A stretch of DNA of 64,000 bases from Halopseudomonas xiamenensis (GCF_014219065.1 NZ_JACLGO010000014.1:41154-105153), one strand, 5' to 3'. Shown: positions 44,825-54,822, numbered from the stretch's first letter. The notes: a model not told the origin generated them from the sequence alone. Numbers and translations are program-made.

Positions 44825-45289
44825 ATGGAAAATACCCGCCAACAATTCGCCAAACGCCTGCAACAGGCCATGCAGCATGCCGGCTATCCAGCCAAGCCGG
44901 CGGTGCTGGAACGCGAATTCAATCTGCGCTATCTCGGCAAGCCGATGACGCTGCACGGTGTGCGGCGCTGGCTGAAAGGCGAAACCCTGCCCAGCGAGGA
45001 CAAGTTGCTGGTGCTGGCCCGCTGGCTGAAGGTCGATCCACGCACGCTGCGCTTCGGTGAGCCGGGCAGCCATGAAGTACGCGAGCGGCAGTTGCCCTAT
45101 CCCGACATTCCCCATCGGGAACGGGAAGTCATTGAGATGTTCCTGGAACTGTCACCCTCCCGGCGCCAGGTGATCAGCGATGTGATCATGACCTTCGCCC
45201 TGGCCGAGCAGGCGCAGCTCGGCACCGTGCCGGTAAAGTCCGCCAGCGAAGGCAGCAGCACCGCCGAGCCGGACCCGACTCAGCTCTGA
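44825..45289 (+). CDS. Helix-turn-helix regulator or cI/XRE-like DNA-binding protein
   Basis: A 154-residue protein. The N-terminal helical region (about 5-75), with [26 protein letters not shown] and [16 protein letters not shown], looks like an XRE-type helix-turn-helix in which GVRRWL is the recognition helix region. The C-terminal part is helical and acidic without a known fold. No clear ribosome site precedes ATG 44825. It overlaps mutM convergently by 10 bp. Targets unknown. Confidence 0.75.
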   Translation: MENTRQQFAKRLQQAMQHAGYPAKPAVLEREFNLRYLGKPMTLHGVRRWLKGETLPSEDKLLVLARWLKVDPRTLRFGEPGSHEVRERQLPYPDIPHREREVIEMFLELSPSRRQVISDVIMTFALAEQAQLGTVPVKSASEGSSTAEPDPTQL

Positions 45290-46092
45290 CAGCGGCGACA
45301 ATACACCGAGCTGCGCTGCCCCAGCCGGCATTCGGACAGGGTAGTACCGCAGATCTTGCACAACTGCCCGGCCCGACCATAGACGAACAGCTCCTGCTGG
45401 AAATAGCCCGGCTTGCCATCGCCACCGATGAAGTCGCGCAGCGTGGTACCGCCGCTGTCGATAGCCCGCGCCAGCACTTTCTTGATCTCGTCGGCCAGCT
45501 CCAGATAACGGGCACGGCTGATGCGCCCGGCGTCGCGGCGCGGATCGATGCCGGCGGCAAACAGTGCTTCGGTCGCGTAGATATTGCCCACCCCGACCAC
45601 CACCGCGTTATCCATGATGAACGGCTTGACCGCCATGCTGCGCTTACGTGACAGCTGGTACAGGCGCTCGCCGTTGAAGTCATCCGATAGCGGTTCAGGC
45701 CCCAGTTTGCTGAGCAACGGATGCTGCTCCCCGGCACGCTGCCAGAGCATGGCGCCGAACCGGCGCGGGTCGGTGTAGCGCAGGGTCATGCCCGAATCCA
45801 GCTCGATATCCACATGCTCATGCTTGAATACCGGCGTCCCGGCCGGCACCAGGCGCAGACTGCCGGACATGCCCAGGTGGCTGATCAGGGTGCCGCCGCC
45901 AATATCCATCAGCAGGTACTTGGCGCGGCGGCGGATGGCGGTGAAGGTCTGGTTCTCGATCTGGATCGCCAGATCCTCGGGGATCGGCCAGCGCAGGCGC
46001 GGATCACGGACGATCAGCCGGGTTACGCGGTGCCCCTCCAGGTGAGGGGCGATACCGCGGCGGGTGGTTTCGACTTCGGGTAGTTCGGGCAT
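45280..46092 (-). CDS. mutM: Formamidopyrimidine-DNA glycosylase
   Basis: Excises 8-oxoguanine and formamidopyrimidines from DNA. It has 270 residues. The N-terminus [13 protein letters not shown] supplies the catalytic Pro and Glu after Met removal. The zinc finger CKICGTT...CRRCQ closes the protein. ATG 46092 is set by that conserved N-terminus. It lies just downstream of a membrane-protein gene on the same strand and overlaps the regulator gene convergently by 10 bp. Confidence 0.97.
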   Translation of the reverse strand: MPELPEVETTRRGIAPHLEGHRVTRLIVRDPRLRWPIPEDLAIQIENQTFTAIRRRAKYLLMDIGGGTLISHLGMSGSLRLVPAGTPVFKHEHVDIELDSGMTLRYTDPRRFGAMLWQRAGEQHPLLSKLGPEPLSDDFNGERLYQLSRKRSMAVKPFIMDNAVVVGVGNIYATEALFAAGIDPRRDAGRISRARYLELADEIKKVLARAIDSGGTTLRDFIGGDGKPGYFQQELFVYGRAGQLCKICGTTLSECRLGQRSSVYCRRCQS

Positions 46093-46099
46093 GGATCTG

Positions 46100-47443
46100 T
46101 TATGCGTGCAGCCAATGGACCACGAACAATAGCAGCAACAGCAGCGGCAGTGCACTGATGACGAAGCGGCCGTTCCAGCCGAACGCCACCCGCAGCGGCT
46201 TCTCGCCGCTGAAGCGCGCCAGGATCAGCGTCGACGGGCCGAATGGCGAAAAGATCATGGCGATCGAGAAACCGCACATCAGCCCCAGCGCCGGAGTCAT
46301 GATCGGCACACCCAGCCGCGCCAGCTCGGCCAGCAGGCCGACCAGCAATGACAGCGAGACGATGGGCGCCACCCCGGCCATGGCCAGCAGGATGATGCCG
46401 AACAGGCTGGCCACCGCCAGCAGCATGTTGTACTTCGGCTCCTGCGCCAGCCAGGCCGCCAGTTCCTCCAGCGGCGCGATGGCGCCGAGCACGCCGCCCA
46501 TCAAGGCGGCGCAGCCGAAGATGAACATCTCGTTGTGCATGCTCACCAGGTTGTCGGTCACCTGGTTCAGCACTTCGCGCGGCGAGCGCTCACGCCACAG
46601 CAGGTAGGCAATGATGCCCAACGGCACCAGGATCATCGCCGCCTGGGATGGCGTCAGCACGGTCAGCCAGGCCAGCACGCCGATCGCGGCCAGGCCAAGC
46701 AGGCTGCCGAGCAGTAACTGGCCCATGCCGGTAGCGCGACTGTTGTCCCCGATGCTTTCGCGCAGGGCCAGCAGGCCGCGGGTTTCCCGCCGCCAGCCGA
46801 CCACCACCAGCAGCACGGTGGCCACCAGTCCATAGGGAAACATCACCGCCCAGGACAGCTCGGGCATTTCCCGGCTGATCATGGCGATGGTGATGCTGGT
46901 CGGTGCAATCAGCGGTACCAGCGCAAAGCCGCGCAGCGTGGTGACCATCACCGCGCGCATGCCGGCGCGGCGTTGCGCGTCGTCCAGCGCATACTGCTGC
47001 AGATGCTGGCTGAGGGTGCCACACAGCAGGCTCATCATGCCGAAGTTGAGAATCGAGCCGATGCTGCCGGCGGTCAGCACATAGCGCGGATACAGCCACA
47101 ATGCCGGCCCGGCGAGCAGCGCCTTGTGCATTTCCCGCAGGTGCGGCAGGTGCCGGGCCAGCAGTTGCATCAGCCCCAGGGCACCGAGAAAACTGGTGTA
47201 GTAGGCCGCCGAGCCGGCCAACCGGCCCCACAGCGCCGGGTCGGACTGCCCCAATACCGCCAGCGCCAGCAACATGCCCAGGGTGAGCAGGCCCAGCATA
47301 CGCGGATAGGGCAGCAGCCGGGTGAAATGCAGCAGGAAATAACCAGCCAGCGCCGCCGCCGCAAACCAGCTCAACTGTTGCCATTGGCCGGCCAGGGCGA
47401 TCAGCTCCAGGCCGACGCCCAATGGCAGCAGCAGTTTACTCAC
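46100..47443 (-). CDS. Polytopic inner-membrane protein, possible transporter
   Basis: A 447-residue protein with about 11-12 membrane segments. I do not recognise the family with certainty. The overall pattern of paired half-repeats and segments such as [19 protein letters not shown] and [13 protein letters not shown] resembles ion-transporter (arsenical/citrate/TRAP-large-like) superfamily proteins. The GTG start at 47443 overlaps the thioesterase stop as GTGA, so the two genes are translationally coupled. Upstream in-frame sequence lies within the thioesterase and is not protein-like. Confidence 0.7.
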   Translation of the reverse strand: MSKLLLPLGVGLELIALAGQWQQLSWFAAAALAGYFLLHFTRLLPYPRMLGLLTLGMLLALAVLGQSDPALWGRLAGSAAYYTSFLGALGLMQLLARHLPHLREMHKALLAGPALWLYPRYVLTAGSIGSILNFGMMSLLCGTLSQHLQQYALDDAQRRAGMRAVMVTTLRGFALVPLIAPTSITIAMISREMPELSWAVMFPYGLVATVLLVVVGWRRETRGLLALRESIGDNSRATGMGQLLLGSLLGLAAIGVLAWLTVLTPSQAAMILVPLGIIAYLLWRERSPREVLNQVTDNLVSMHNEMFIFGCAALMGGVLGAIAPLEELAAWLAQEPKYNMLLAVASLFGIILLAMAGVAPIVSLSLLVGLLAELARLGVPIMTPALGLMCGFSIAMIFSPFGPSTLILARFSGEKPLRVAFGWNGRFVISALPLLLLLLFVVHWLHA

Positions 47444-47868
47444 GGCAGGTCTCTGCGCAATGCACCTTTTTTGAATACCCCTTCGCCAAAGGCGATCAGG
47501 GTATCGTTCTCGTCGAGCAGGTCGCAGCTGGCCATGAAGACCTTGTGGCCGGCCTTGCGGCAGGTGGCGACGGCGCGCAGGCGGGCACCGTCGCTGGCGA
47601 CGCTGCTGAAGTTGACGTTCAGCGACAGGGTAATGGCGACCCGCCGCTGGTCGGGATCTTCCGCGTAGGTACCGCACAGGCCCATGGCCACATCCAGCAG
47701 GGTCGCGGTAACGCCACCATGCAGGTTGCTGGCGTTGTTCAGGTGGCGCGGCTCCAGGGTCAGGCCGATCACCGCACGACCGGGGCCGAATTCCAGCAGT
47801 TCACCACCGATATCCTGGAAAAAACCGGTTACCGTGCGTTGTACGGCCAGATTATGATCTTCACTCAT
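47440..47868 (-). CDS. PaaI-type hotdog-fold thioesterase
   Basis: A 142-residue acyl-CoA thioesterase-like protein. The hotdog core is visible in HLNNASNLHGGVTATLLDVAMGLCG (the HGG motif and following Asp) and ITLSLNVNFSSVA. It is probably a cytoplasmic homotetramer. It is coupled to the membrane-protein gene downstream. The acyl substrate is not predictable. Confidence 0.87.
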   Translation of the reverse strand: MSEDHNLAVQRTVTGFFQDIGGELLEFGPGRAVIGLTLEPRHLNNASNLHGGVTATLLDVAMGLCGTYAEDPDQRRVAITLSLNVNFSSVASDGARLRAVATCRKAGHKVFMASCDLLDENDTLIAFGEGVFKKGALRRDLP

Positions 47869-48068
47869 GAATGCTGTTCTCTAGGGCTCTTATCGACGGG
47901 CAGGCAGTATGCCATGGGCCAGACCGGGCGTAAGCAGAGTCAATATTGGCTGATGGGTCACCATAAACAGCGCTGGCTTGCACTGATGGCCCGCAGGATT
48001 TAATCTCATCCCACTTTAAATTGAAATACCATTTCGCCTAGCGGAACATGGTAGCAAGGGGTCTGTAT

Positions 48069-49583
48069 ATGTTCAATCGGATTGGAGTCATTGGAGCCGG
48101 CGCCATGGGTCGCGGCATCGCCCAGCTGTTCGCCAGCAGCGGGCAACAGGTGCTGCTGTTCGACACCCGCGCCGAAGCCATCGAGGATGCCCTGGCGTTC
48201 AACCGCAACCTGCTGCAGCGCCAGTTGGCCAAGGGCAAGCTCAGCGAGGCGGAGTTCGAGGCGATCAATGCCCGCATGCAGCCGGCGGCCGAACTGCAGC
48301 AACTCAAGGACTGCGACCTGATCATCGAGGCCATCGTCGAGATTCTCGAGGTCAAGCAGAAGCTGTTCACCGATCTGGAAGCTATCGTCAGCGCAGACTG
48401 CCTGCTGGCCACCAACACCTCCTCGCTGTCGGTGACCCGCATTGCCGCTGGTTGCAGCCGTCCGGAGCGGGTCGCGGGCTTCCACTTCTTCAACCCGGTG
48501 CCCTTGATGAAGATCGTCGAGGTGGTGCGTGGCTCGCGCACCGAGGAGCGCTATATCGATGGCCTTGTGGCACTGGCGGAACAGGCCGGTCACTTCCCGG
48601 CGATCACCCCGGACACCCCCGGCTTCCTGGTCAACCACGCCGGTCGCGCCTTCGGCACCGAGGCCCTGCGCATGCTCAGCGAAGGTGTCGCCACGCCCCA
48701 GCAGATCGACCGCATCCTGCGTGACGGACCGGGCTTTCGCATGGGGCCGTTCGAGCTGTTCGACCTCACCGGGCTGGACGTGTCCCACGCGGTGATGGAG
48801 TCGGTCTACGAGCAGTTCTACCATGACCCGCGCTACACCCCGTCGTTCATTGCCGCGCAGCGCGTCGCCGCCGGCCTGCTCGGGCGCAAGACCGGCCAGG
48901 GTTTCTATCGTTATGAAGACGGGCAGAAGATCGAGCAGCCCGAGCCGGCAGCAGACAGCGTACTGCTGAACCGTCCCTACTGGTTGCAGACTGAAGATGC
49001 TGCCCTGCGCAGTCAGGTTGCGCAGGTACTGGCCGCTGCCGGTGCCACCCTGGAAACCGCTGAGCAGCCGTCCGCCGAGGCCATCTGCCTGATCACCCCG
49101 CTGGGCGAGGACTGCACCGCCGCCCTCACCCGCCAGAACCTGCCCGCTGCACGCACCCTGGCGCTGGACAGCTTCGCCAACTGGGACAAGCGCCGCACGC
49201 TGATGCGCCAGCCTGCCGCCGCTGCCGACCTGGTCGCCCAGGCCCGCCAGGCGCTGGGTGCCGATGGCGTACCGGTGGAAGTGATCAATGATTCGCCCGG
49301 CTTCGTCATCCAGCGGCTGATTGCCAGCGTGGTCAACCTGGGTTGCGACATTGCCCAGAAAGGCATCGCCACCCCGCAGACCCTGGATCGCGCCATTCAG
49401 CTCGCCCTGGGCTATCCGCAGGGCCCACTGGCCTTCGGTGAGCATTATGGCAAACAGGCGATTCTCGCTGTTCTGAACAACATGCAGGCCGTGTATGGCG
49501 AGCCGCGCTATCGTCCCAGCCCCTGGCTGCGCCGCCGCGTACAGCTGGACCTGCCGCTGACCACCCCCGACTTCCAGGAGTAA
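48069..49583 (+). CDS. 3-hydroxyacyl-CoA dehydrogenase (PaaH-like, about 500 residues)
   Basis: Oxidises 3-hydroxyacyl-CoA to 3-ketoacyl-CoA with NAD+. It has 504 residues: the NAD-binding Rossmann domain (GVIGAGAMGRGIAQLF), the active-site block TNTSSLSVTRIA...VAGFHFFNPVPLMKIVEVV with catalytic His, the first C-terminal domain, and a second C-terminal copy near 400-490, as in PaaH/PaaC-type enzymes. ATG 48069 follows AAGGGG with 6-nt spacing. The thiolase follows after 4 nt, completing the last two beta-oxidation steps. Precise substrate (aromatic or aliphatic dicarboxylyl chain) not determined. Confidence 0.9.
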   Translation: MFNRIGVIGAGAMGRGIAQLFASSGQQVLLFDTRAEAIEDALAFNRNLLQRQLAKGKLSEAEFEAINARMQPAAELQQLKDCDLIIEAIVEILEVKQKLFTDLEAIVSADCLLATNTSSLSVTRIAAGCSRPERVAGFHFFNPVPLMKIVEVVRGSRTEERYIDGLVALAEQAGHFPAITPDTPGFLVNHAGRAFGTEALRMLSEGVATPQQIDRILRDGPGFRMGPFELFDLTGLDVSHAVMESVYEQFYHDPRYTPSFIAAQRVAAGLLGRKTGQGFYRYEDGQKIEQPEPAADSVLLNRPYWLQTEDAALRSQVAQVLAAAGATLETAEQPSAEAICLITPLGEDCTAALTRQNLPAARTLALDSFANWDKRRTLMRQPAAAADLVAQARQALGADGVPVEVINDSPGFVIQRLIASVVNLGCDIAQKGIATPQTLDRAIQLALGYPQGPLAFGEHYGKQAILAVLNNMQAVYGEPRYRPSPWLRRRVQLDLPLTTPDFQE

Positions 49584-49587
49584 CCCC

Positions 49588-50787
49588 ATGACTGCCTATA
49601 TCTATGATGGTTTGCGTTCCCCCTTCGGCCGCCACGCCGGCGCGCTGGCCAGCGTGCGTCCCGACGACCTGCTGGCGGATGTGATCCGCGCGGTGGTGGC
49701 GCGCAACGCCTTTGCCGGTACCGACTATGAAGACCTGGTCATCGGCAATACCAACCAGGCCGGTGAGGATGCGCGCAACGTCGCCCGCCATGCCGGGCTG
49801 CTGGCAGGGCTGCCGCAGGAAGTGGCCGGCGTCACCGTCAACCGCCTGTGCGGTTCCGGGCTGGCGGCCATTCTCGATGCCGCCCGCGCCGTCAAGGCCG
49901 GTGAGGGTGAACTGTTCGTCGCCGGTGGCGTGGAAAGCATGAGCCGTGCGCCCTTCGTCATCGCCAAGAGCGAAAGCCCCTACTCCCGCGACTTCCGCGC
50001 CTTCGACAGCACCATAGGCGCGCGCTTCCCCAACCCGAAGGTGGAAGCCGAATACGGTGACGACACCATGCCACAGACCGCCGACAACGTGGCCCGCGAC
50101 CTGGGTATTACCCGCGAAGAAGCCGACACCTATGCCGCACGCAGCCAGGCGCTGTACGAGCAGGCGCGCGCCGATGGGTTTTTCGCCGAGGAAATCCTGC
50201 CGATCGAAGTGCCGCAGGGCCGCAAGAAGCCCAACAAGGTGGTCGACCAGGACGAGCATCCGCGCCCAAGCAGCGACATGGCGGCCCTGTCCGGCCTGCG
50301 ATCATTGTTCGACGGTGGCGTGGTCACCGCCGGCAACGCCTCCGGGGTCAACGATGGCGCCGCTGCACTGATCATCGGCAGCGAAGCCATCGGCCAGAAA
50401 TACGGCGTCAAACCACGCGGTCGCATCCTCGCTGGCGCCGTCTCCGGCGTGGCACCCCGCGTCATGGGCCTGGGCCCGGTGGAAGCCTGCAACAAGGCCC
50501 TGGCCCGCGCCGGCCTGACGCTGGACGACATGGACGTGATCGAGATCAACGAAGCTTTCGCCTCCCAGGTACTGGGCTGCGCCAAGCAACTGGGCATCGC
50601 CTTCGACGACCCACGCCTGAACCCCAACGGCGGCGCCATCGCCGTCGGCCACCCGCTGGGCGCCTCCGGCGCCCGCCTGGCGCTGACCGCGCTGCGTCAG
50701 CTGGAGCGTAGCGGCAAGCGTTATGCGCTGGTCAGCCTGTGTATCGGTCTGGGTCAGGGTGTGGCGGCGGTGATTGAGCGGGTGTGA
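49588..50787 (+). CDS. Acetyl-CoA C-acyltransferase (thiolase)
   Basis: Thiolytic cleavage of 3-ketoacyl-CoA. It has 399 residues. The acyl-enzyme Cys is in NRLCGSGLAAI (about residue 90), His in AVGHPLGASGAR, and the second catalytic Cys in SLCIGLGQGVA. EINEAFASQ is present. The sequence type is near the 3-oxoadipyl-CoA thiolase group (PcaF/PaaJ-like), so a dicarboxylic substrate is plausible. It is in an operon with the 3-hydroxyacyl-CoA dehydrogenase. Confidence 0.92.
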   Translation: MTAYIYDGLRSPFGRHAGALASVRPDDLLADVIRAVVARNAFAGTDYEDLVIGNTNQAGEDARNVARHAGLLAGLPQEVAGVTVNRLCGSGLAAILDAARAVKAGEGELFVAGGVESMSRAPFVIAKSESPYSRDFRAFDSTIGARFPNPKVEAEYGDDTMPQTADNVARDLGITREEADTYAARSQALYEQARADGFFAEEILPIEVPQGRKKPNKVVDQDEHPRPSSDMAALSGLRSLFDGGVVTAGNASGVNDGAAALIIGSEAIGQKYGVKPRGRILAGAVSGVAPRVMGLGPVEACNKALARAGLTLDDMDVIEINEAFASQVLGCAKQLGIAFDDPRLNPNGGAIAVGHPLGASGARLALTALRQLERSGKRYALVSLCIGLGQGVAAVIERV

Positions 50788-51140
50788 GGGGTTTCCCCCT
50801 CTCCCCAACCCTCTCCCGCGAGGGGAGAGGGAGCCAGTCTGTACTCTCCGGCTGTTCTGAGTATGCTTGATGTAACCGTCGCTGCAGGATAGCTACGTTG
50901 TCTCGGCCAGCACAAACGAACTCCCTCTCCCCTCGCGGGGTGAAGGCGTAATCAGCGAAGCACTGCTTCGCCCGCCTGAACGCCCTGAGCTCTGCGAAGG
51001 GCCGGGGCCCGAAGGGGGGTTGGGGAGAGGGGGAACAAAGCTGCACCCATCATACTGCCCGATCAACCCCGGCACTGGAACTTCTGGCCGCGCCCACATC
51101 TCTGCTATGGTATCGATCCCATCCAACCGGAAGCTTTCCG
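50788..51140. other. Gene-free stretch of 353 bases filled by a repeat element
   Basis: Most of this gap is the 239-bp element at 50795-51033. The remaining bases (51034-51140) form the promoter region of the small membrane protein, with GGAAG just upstream of its ATG. No coding signal seen. Confidence 0.75.
50795..51033. repeat. 239-bp element with 16-bp perfect terminal inverted repeats
   Basis: CCCCCTCTCCCCAACC (50795-50810) is perfectly inverted at 51018-51033. Inner copies of the CTCTCCCGCGAGGGGAGAGG hairpin lie at 50811-50832 and, reversed, at about 50922-50941. The pattern is two facing copies of a common CCCTCTCCC-type repeat rather than a transposase-bearing element. It may terminate the thiolase operon. 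Confidence 0.8.
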
Positions 51141-51437
51141 ATGCATGTGAATACCAACCCTTTTGAATGGCTGGGCCAGGCCTTCGGCACCCTGGTCAGG
51201 CTGATCGTCGATGGCCTGGCCTGGGTGTTCGATATGCTCAGTGGCGCCAGCACCGCCTTCGTCAATGGTTTTTCCCGGGCGCTGGGCGTCGACAGCAGCA
51301 TTCTCAGCATCGCCTTTGTCGTGCTAGGGCTGTTTCTCATCTATCTTGGGGTCAGCGCCTTTATCCGCAAGCGCTTCATCGGCGGGATCATCTGGTTGCT
51401 GCTCGGGCTGTGGCTGCTGAGCACCCTGATTCGCTGA
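51141..51437 (+). CDS. Hypothetical small membrane protein
   Basis: A 98-residue protein with an amphipathic N-terminal half and two closely spaced membrane segments near residues 53-72 and 78-97 (ILSIAFVVLGLFLIYLG and FIGGIIWLLLGLWLLSTL). GGAAG lies about 7 nt before ATG 51141, supporting real translation. No family recognised. It is read in the same direction as the YbhB gene 48 nt downstream. Confidence 0.68.
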   Translation: MHVNTNPFEWLGQAFGTLVRLIVDGLAWVFDMLSGASTAFVNGFSRALGVDSSILSIAFVVLGLFLIYLGVSAFIRKRFIGGIIWLLLGLWLLSTLIR

Positions 51438-51485
51438 TGGGCCACGCGTCCAACCTTCCCTCTTCATACTGACAAGGAGAACACC

Positions 51486-51968
51486 ATGGGTTTTGCATTG
51501 AATCTCGATCTGCAACTGAGCAGCAGCGCCTTCGCTGCCGACGGCGCGATTCCCACCCGGCATACCGGCGAGGGCGAGGATGTTTCCCCGGCACTGAGCT
51601 GGAGCAATGCCCCGGCTGGCACCAAAAGCTTCGCGGTGATCTGTCACGATCCCGATGCCCCGCTGGTCTCGGCCAACGGTACCTACGGCTTCGTGCACTG
51701 GGTGCTGTACAACATCCCCGGCAATATCGACAGCCTTGCCGAGGACTGCAGCGAGCATACCCAGGGCCAGAACAATTTCGGCAAGCCCGGCTATGGCGGT
51801 CCGATGCCCCCCGAGGGCCACGGCCAGCACAAATACTATTTCTGGGTATTGGCGCTGGATACCGAGCTGAACCTGCCGGCAGGGCTGAACATGTGGGAGC
51901 TGCTGGCCAAGGTCGAGCCGCACACCCTGGCGATGAACCGCCTGATCGGTACCTACCAGCGCGGCTGA
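51486..51968 (+). CDS. YbhB/YbcL-type phosphatidylethanolamine-binding-like protein
   Basis: A 160-residue member of the PEBP/Raf kinase inhibitor-like family. Typical blocks are GEDVSPALSWSNAPAGTKSFAVICHDPDAP, FVHWVLYNIPG and YGGPMPPEGHGQHKYYFWVLALD. The ligand-site residues (DPDAP, HW, GH) are conserved. No signal peptide, so presumed cytoplasmic. AAGGAGA precedes the ATG. Physiological role in bacteria is not established. Confidence 0.93.
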   Translation: MGFALNLDLQLSSSAFAADGAIPTRHTGEGEDVSPALSWSNAPAGTKSFAVICHDPDAPLVSANGTYGFVHWVLYNIPGNIDSLAEDCSEHTQGQNNFGKPGYGGPMPPEGHGQHKYYFWVLALDTELNLPAGLNMWELLAKVEPHTLAMNRLIGTYQRG

Positions 51969-52019
51969 GATCTATCTCCAAAATCGGGCCGGCCATGGTC
52001 CACGGCCGGCCCGCACGCC

Positions 52020-54557
52020 CTATTGCAGATTCAACTCGACGACCCGCACCGTATCCGCGGCGATATCCGCCTCGGTCACTGCCATGTCGCGCCATTGCTT
52101 GTCGCTGAACAGCTCAGTCTGGTCGGCGAAGAACGCCGACTCGGGGTCATGCGCCTGGCTGTAGCTCAGGTACATCTGCGCCTGCGGCTCTCCATCGACA
52201 TAGGCCAGGGCCAGCACGAAGCTGGAGCCATAGGTGATGCGATAGGCGCTCTTCTCGCCGTTGCCTTCATCACGACGGGACAGGCTGGCGCTGTCCGGCA
52301 CCGGCTCACCGGTGAGGATGGTGGCCAGATCGGAGGTCGAGCGTGAGCCCTGGCTGATCATGTTGAACAGGCCCTCGAAGGACTGCCCGCCGTGCACCGC
52401 TATCTTGTGCTCCGGCGCTGGCGACTTGAGCACATACTGGATGCTGCCCAGCGGCGCATCCAGCGCAATGCCTTCGGCCTTGAGCCGCTCGGCGGCATCG
52501 TACAGCGGCTTGAGCAGTTCCTCCGGCGTCATGGTCTGGCTCAGCCCGCCCGGGGTGTAGGCCGCATCAGCGGCATCGAAGGGCACGGCGAACAGGTCAT
52601 CGCGCAGGTCGCGGTGCAGCGGCACGCGGAAGCCCTGCAGGTACTCACGCATCAGGTGCGCACCATGGCTGTCCAGGTTGTACAGGCCGTCCCAGCGATC
52701 GAGTACACCACAGGCCTCGCTGACATCCAGGTTCTGGCCGTCGACGATGATCTCGGGATACTGCGTACAGCGCTGGACCAACTGGTTGCGGAAGCTGCCG
52801 CCGAACAGCGAGCCGTTCATGTCCAGCACCGCCTTGAGCGAGTCGATATCGAAGCGCTGGTCGGCCAGGGTCAGGCCGAAGGCGTGGGGATCGCTGATCA
52901 TCTGCGCGTTATAGCGGGTGCGCGGGCTGCGAATGCTTTGCTCCGGCCCATAGATGATGCTGTAGCCCTCCAGCGGCTCGTCCAGGTTGGACAACCAGTG
53001 ACTGCTGTTGGCGTTGTACACATAGTCGGTGCGGGTCTGGCGCGGGGCCTGGCTGAACGGCACTATGCCCGGTACCACGGCGTCGGCGTGGTTGGCCCAG
53101 GCATACTGCGACTGATGGCCCGGCAGCAGTATCTGGCCGGCGCCGTCCTGCCACAGGCCAGCCAGTTCCGGCGTGTTCATCGCCGCGCGCCAGTAGCCTT
53201 CGGCTTGCGGCGACAGCAGCGGCGTTACCGAGGCGTCGATATAGGAGGCGTTGCCCTCCTTGTCGATCATCATGGTGTTGACCCAGGGCAGCCCCTGGTG
53301 AGTGGCGAAGCTGTCCATCACCTCCTGGGTACTGGTCGCCAGCCCCATCGCCAGCCACTGGTCCATCCCGCGATTGTTGTCGATATTGACGTCGCGGTAG
53401 GTGATGGCCGCCGTGCCGGTCCAGCCCAGCGCGGGACTCAGGCTGGACAGGTCGACCATCGGCCCATAATGGCTGAAGTACAGCTGGTGCGAGTAGGGAA
53501 CCACAGAACCATCGGGTCCTTGCACATCGATGGTCACGGTCTTCGACTCGATATCCCGCAGCTCGCCATCATAGTAGTAGCGCAGCGGATCGGACGGATC
53601 GAGCGCCAGCTGATACAAGGTGAAGCGCTTGGCCTGGGATACGGTATGGGTCCAGCCGATATCCTTGTTGAAGCCCATGGTGATCACCGGCAGGCCGAGC
53701 ATGTTGGCGCCATGCACCTCCAGCTCACCAGGGATCTTCAGGTGTGCCTCGAAGAAACGCAGTTCACCGTCCCAGGGAAAGTGCGGATTGCCCAGCAGCA
53801 GGCTGTTGGCGTCATTGACCCGCTGCGACCCCAGCGCCCAGCCGTTGCTGCCGATGCCTTCGTTGGTCAGCACCTTCTCCGCATCCAGCTGGACGGTCAG
53901 TGGGTATGCACTGCGCAGGGGGCGCGGCCCCTGCTCCTGGGCCAGCAGCGTATCAGCCTGCCGGGCCTGCACTATCGGCGCGGTCGGCGGCTGGGCAATG
54001 GCCATGGCCGCGAGGAAGTTGCGAGTGCTGGCCAGCGTCGCCAAATCCAGGTGATAGGCCGCCAGGATGGTAGGTGTGATCGGTTGCACCCACTCGGCGC
54101 CACGGCAGGGTGACGGATAGTCCTGGGGACTGTTATAGGCGGCCACGGCCGCGTTATAGCCCTCGGCATACCCTTCGATCAGTTGCTGCGAACTGTCCGA
54201 CATGCTGTCGTACAGCGCGGCGGCCCGAGTCTCGAAGTCGAGTGCCTTGTAGGCAACATCCGACAGCAGATTGGCCATATTCTCGCCGGGACCGAAATAG
54301 CGGGACTTGTTGCCCTGCATTTTCAGGATCTGCTCGGCCAGGGTGCAGAGGTTGTCCTCGGCATGGGCATGCGCCACCCCGTATCCCAGCCCGTAGTAAT
54401 CCTGGGCCTGGATGTGCGGTACGCCGTGGGAAGTATAGGTAATGGTAACTTCGGGTGAGGGAGTCGATGGCCTGCTCGAAGAGCCACCGCCACCACTGAG
54501 ACATCCGGTCAGCAGAAACGAACCGACAGCCAGCGCGCTGATCAGCCTGGTTTGCAT
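52020..54557 (-). CDS. Lipoprotein penicillin-acylase-family enzyme (PvdQ/aculeacin acylase-like)
   Basis: An 845-residue Ntn-hydrolase precursor. A lipobox LTGC puts the lipidated Cys at residue 19, followed by a Gly/Ser/Pro-rich tether. The alpha subunit region (about 36-236) precedes the autocleavage site with nucleophile Ser237 in GIGSNGWALGS. LLLGNPHFPWDGELRFFEAHLKIPG downstream matches the PvdQ/aculeacin A acylase group, which hydrolyse fatty amides such as acyl-homoserine lactones or lipopeptide precursors. Members are normally soluble periplasmic proteins, so lipid anchoring is notable. Monocistronic, with a 265-bp divergent region upstream. Substrate not established. Confidence 0.88.
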   Translation of the reverse strand: MQTRLISALAVGSFLLTGCLSGGGGSSSRPSTPSPEVTITYTSHGVPHIQAQDYYGLGYGVAHAHAEDNLCTLAEQILKMQGNKSRYFGPGENMANLLSDVAYKALDFETRAAALYDSMSDSSQQLIEGYAEGYNAAVAAYNSPQDYPSPCRGAEWVQPITPTILAAYHLDLATLASTRNFLAAMAIAQPPTAPIVQARQADTLLAQEQGPRPLRSAYPLTVQLDAEKVLTNEGIGSNGWALGSQRVNDANSLLLGNPHFPWDGELRFFEAHLKIPGELEVHGANMLGLPVITMGFNKDIGWTHTVSQAKRFTLYQLALDPSDPLRYYYDGELRDIESKTVTIDVQGPDGSVVPYSHQLYFSHYGPMVDLSSLSPALGWTGTAAITYRDVNIDNNRGMDQWLAMGLATSTQEVMDSFATHQGLPWVNTMMIDKEGNASYIDASVTPLLSPQAEGYWRAAMNTPELAGLWQDGAGQILLPGHQSQYAWANHADAVVPGIVPFSQAPRQTRTDYVYNANSSHWLSNLDEPLEGYSIIYGPEQSIRSPRTRYNAQMISDPHAFGLTLADQRFDIDSLKAVLDMNGSLFGGSFRNQLVQRCTQYPEIIVDGQNLDVSEACGVLDRWDGLYNLDSHGAHLMREYLQGFRVPLHRDLRDDLFAVPFDAADAAYTPGGLSQTMTPEELLKPLYDAAERLKAEGIALDAPLGSIQYVLKSPAPEHKIAVHGGQSFEGLFNMISQGSRSTSDLATILTGEPVPDSASLSRRDEGNGEKSAYRITYGSSFVLALAYVDGEPQAQMYLSYSQAHDPESAFFADQTELFSDKQWRDMAVTEADIAADTVRVVELNLQ

Positions 54558-54822
54558 GGGGAATCATCCTTTATTATTGTTGTTTCCCGCCCCAATGGAC
54601 GCATATGTATCCAACTGGAGCCGTTCGGGCAATATGACCCAGAACCAGTATTGTCGATCCGCGGTCATTCACAAGCGCGCCTAGCACATTATTTATGAAA
54701 TTGTTAATCGCCCATTCAGGGGGTCAGCAAATTGCCAGCATGGGCCGGCCCGCTCAGCCGGCCGAATCAAGTGAGGTATCATCCCTGTATCCGTACCCCA
54801 TTCGCCAGACGAGCCCAGATAG

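Noticed and set aside
48006..49589. A 527-codon minus-strand open frame opposite the 3-hydroxyacyl-CoA dehydrogenase
   Set aside because: Mirror frame of a well-supported gene with catalytic motifs; no ribosome site or protein family.
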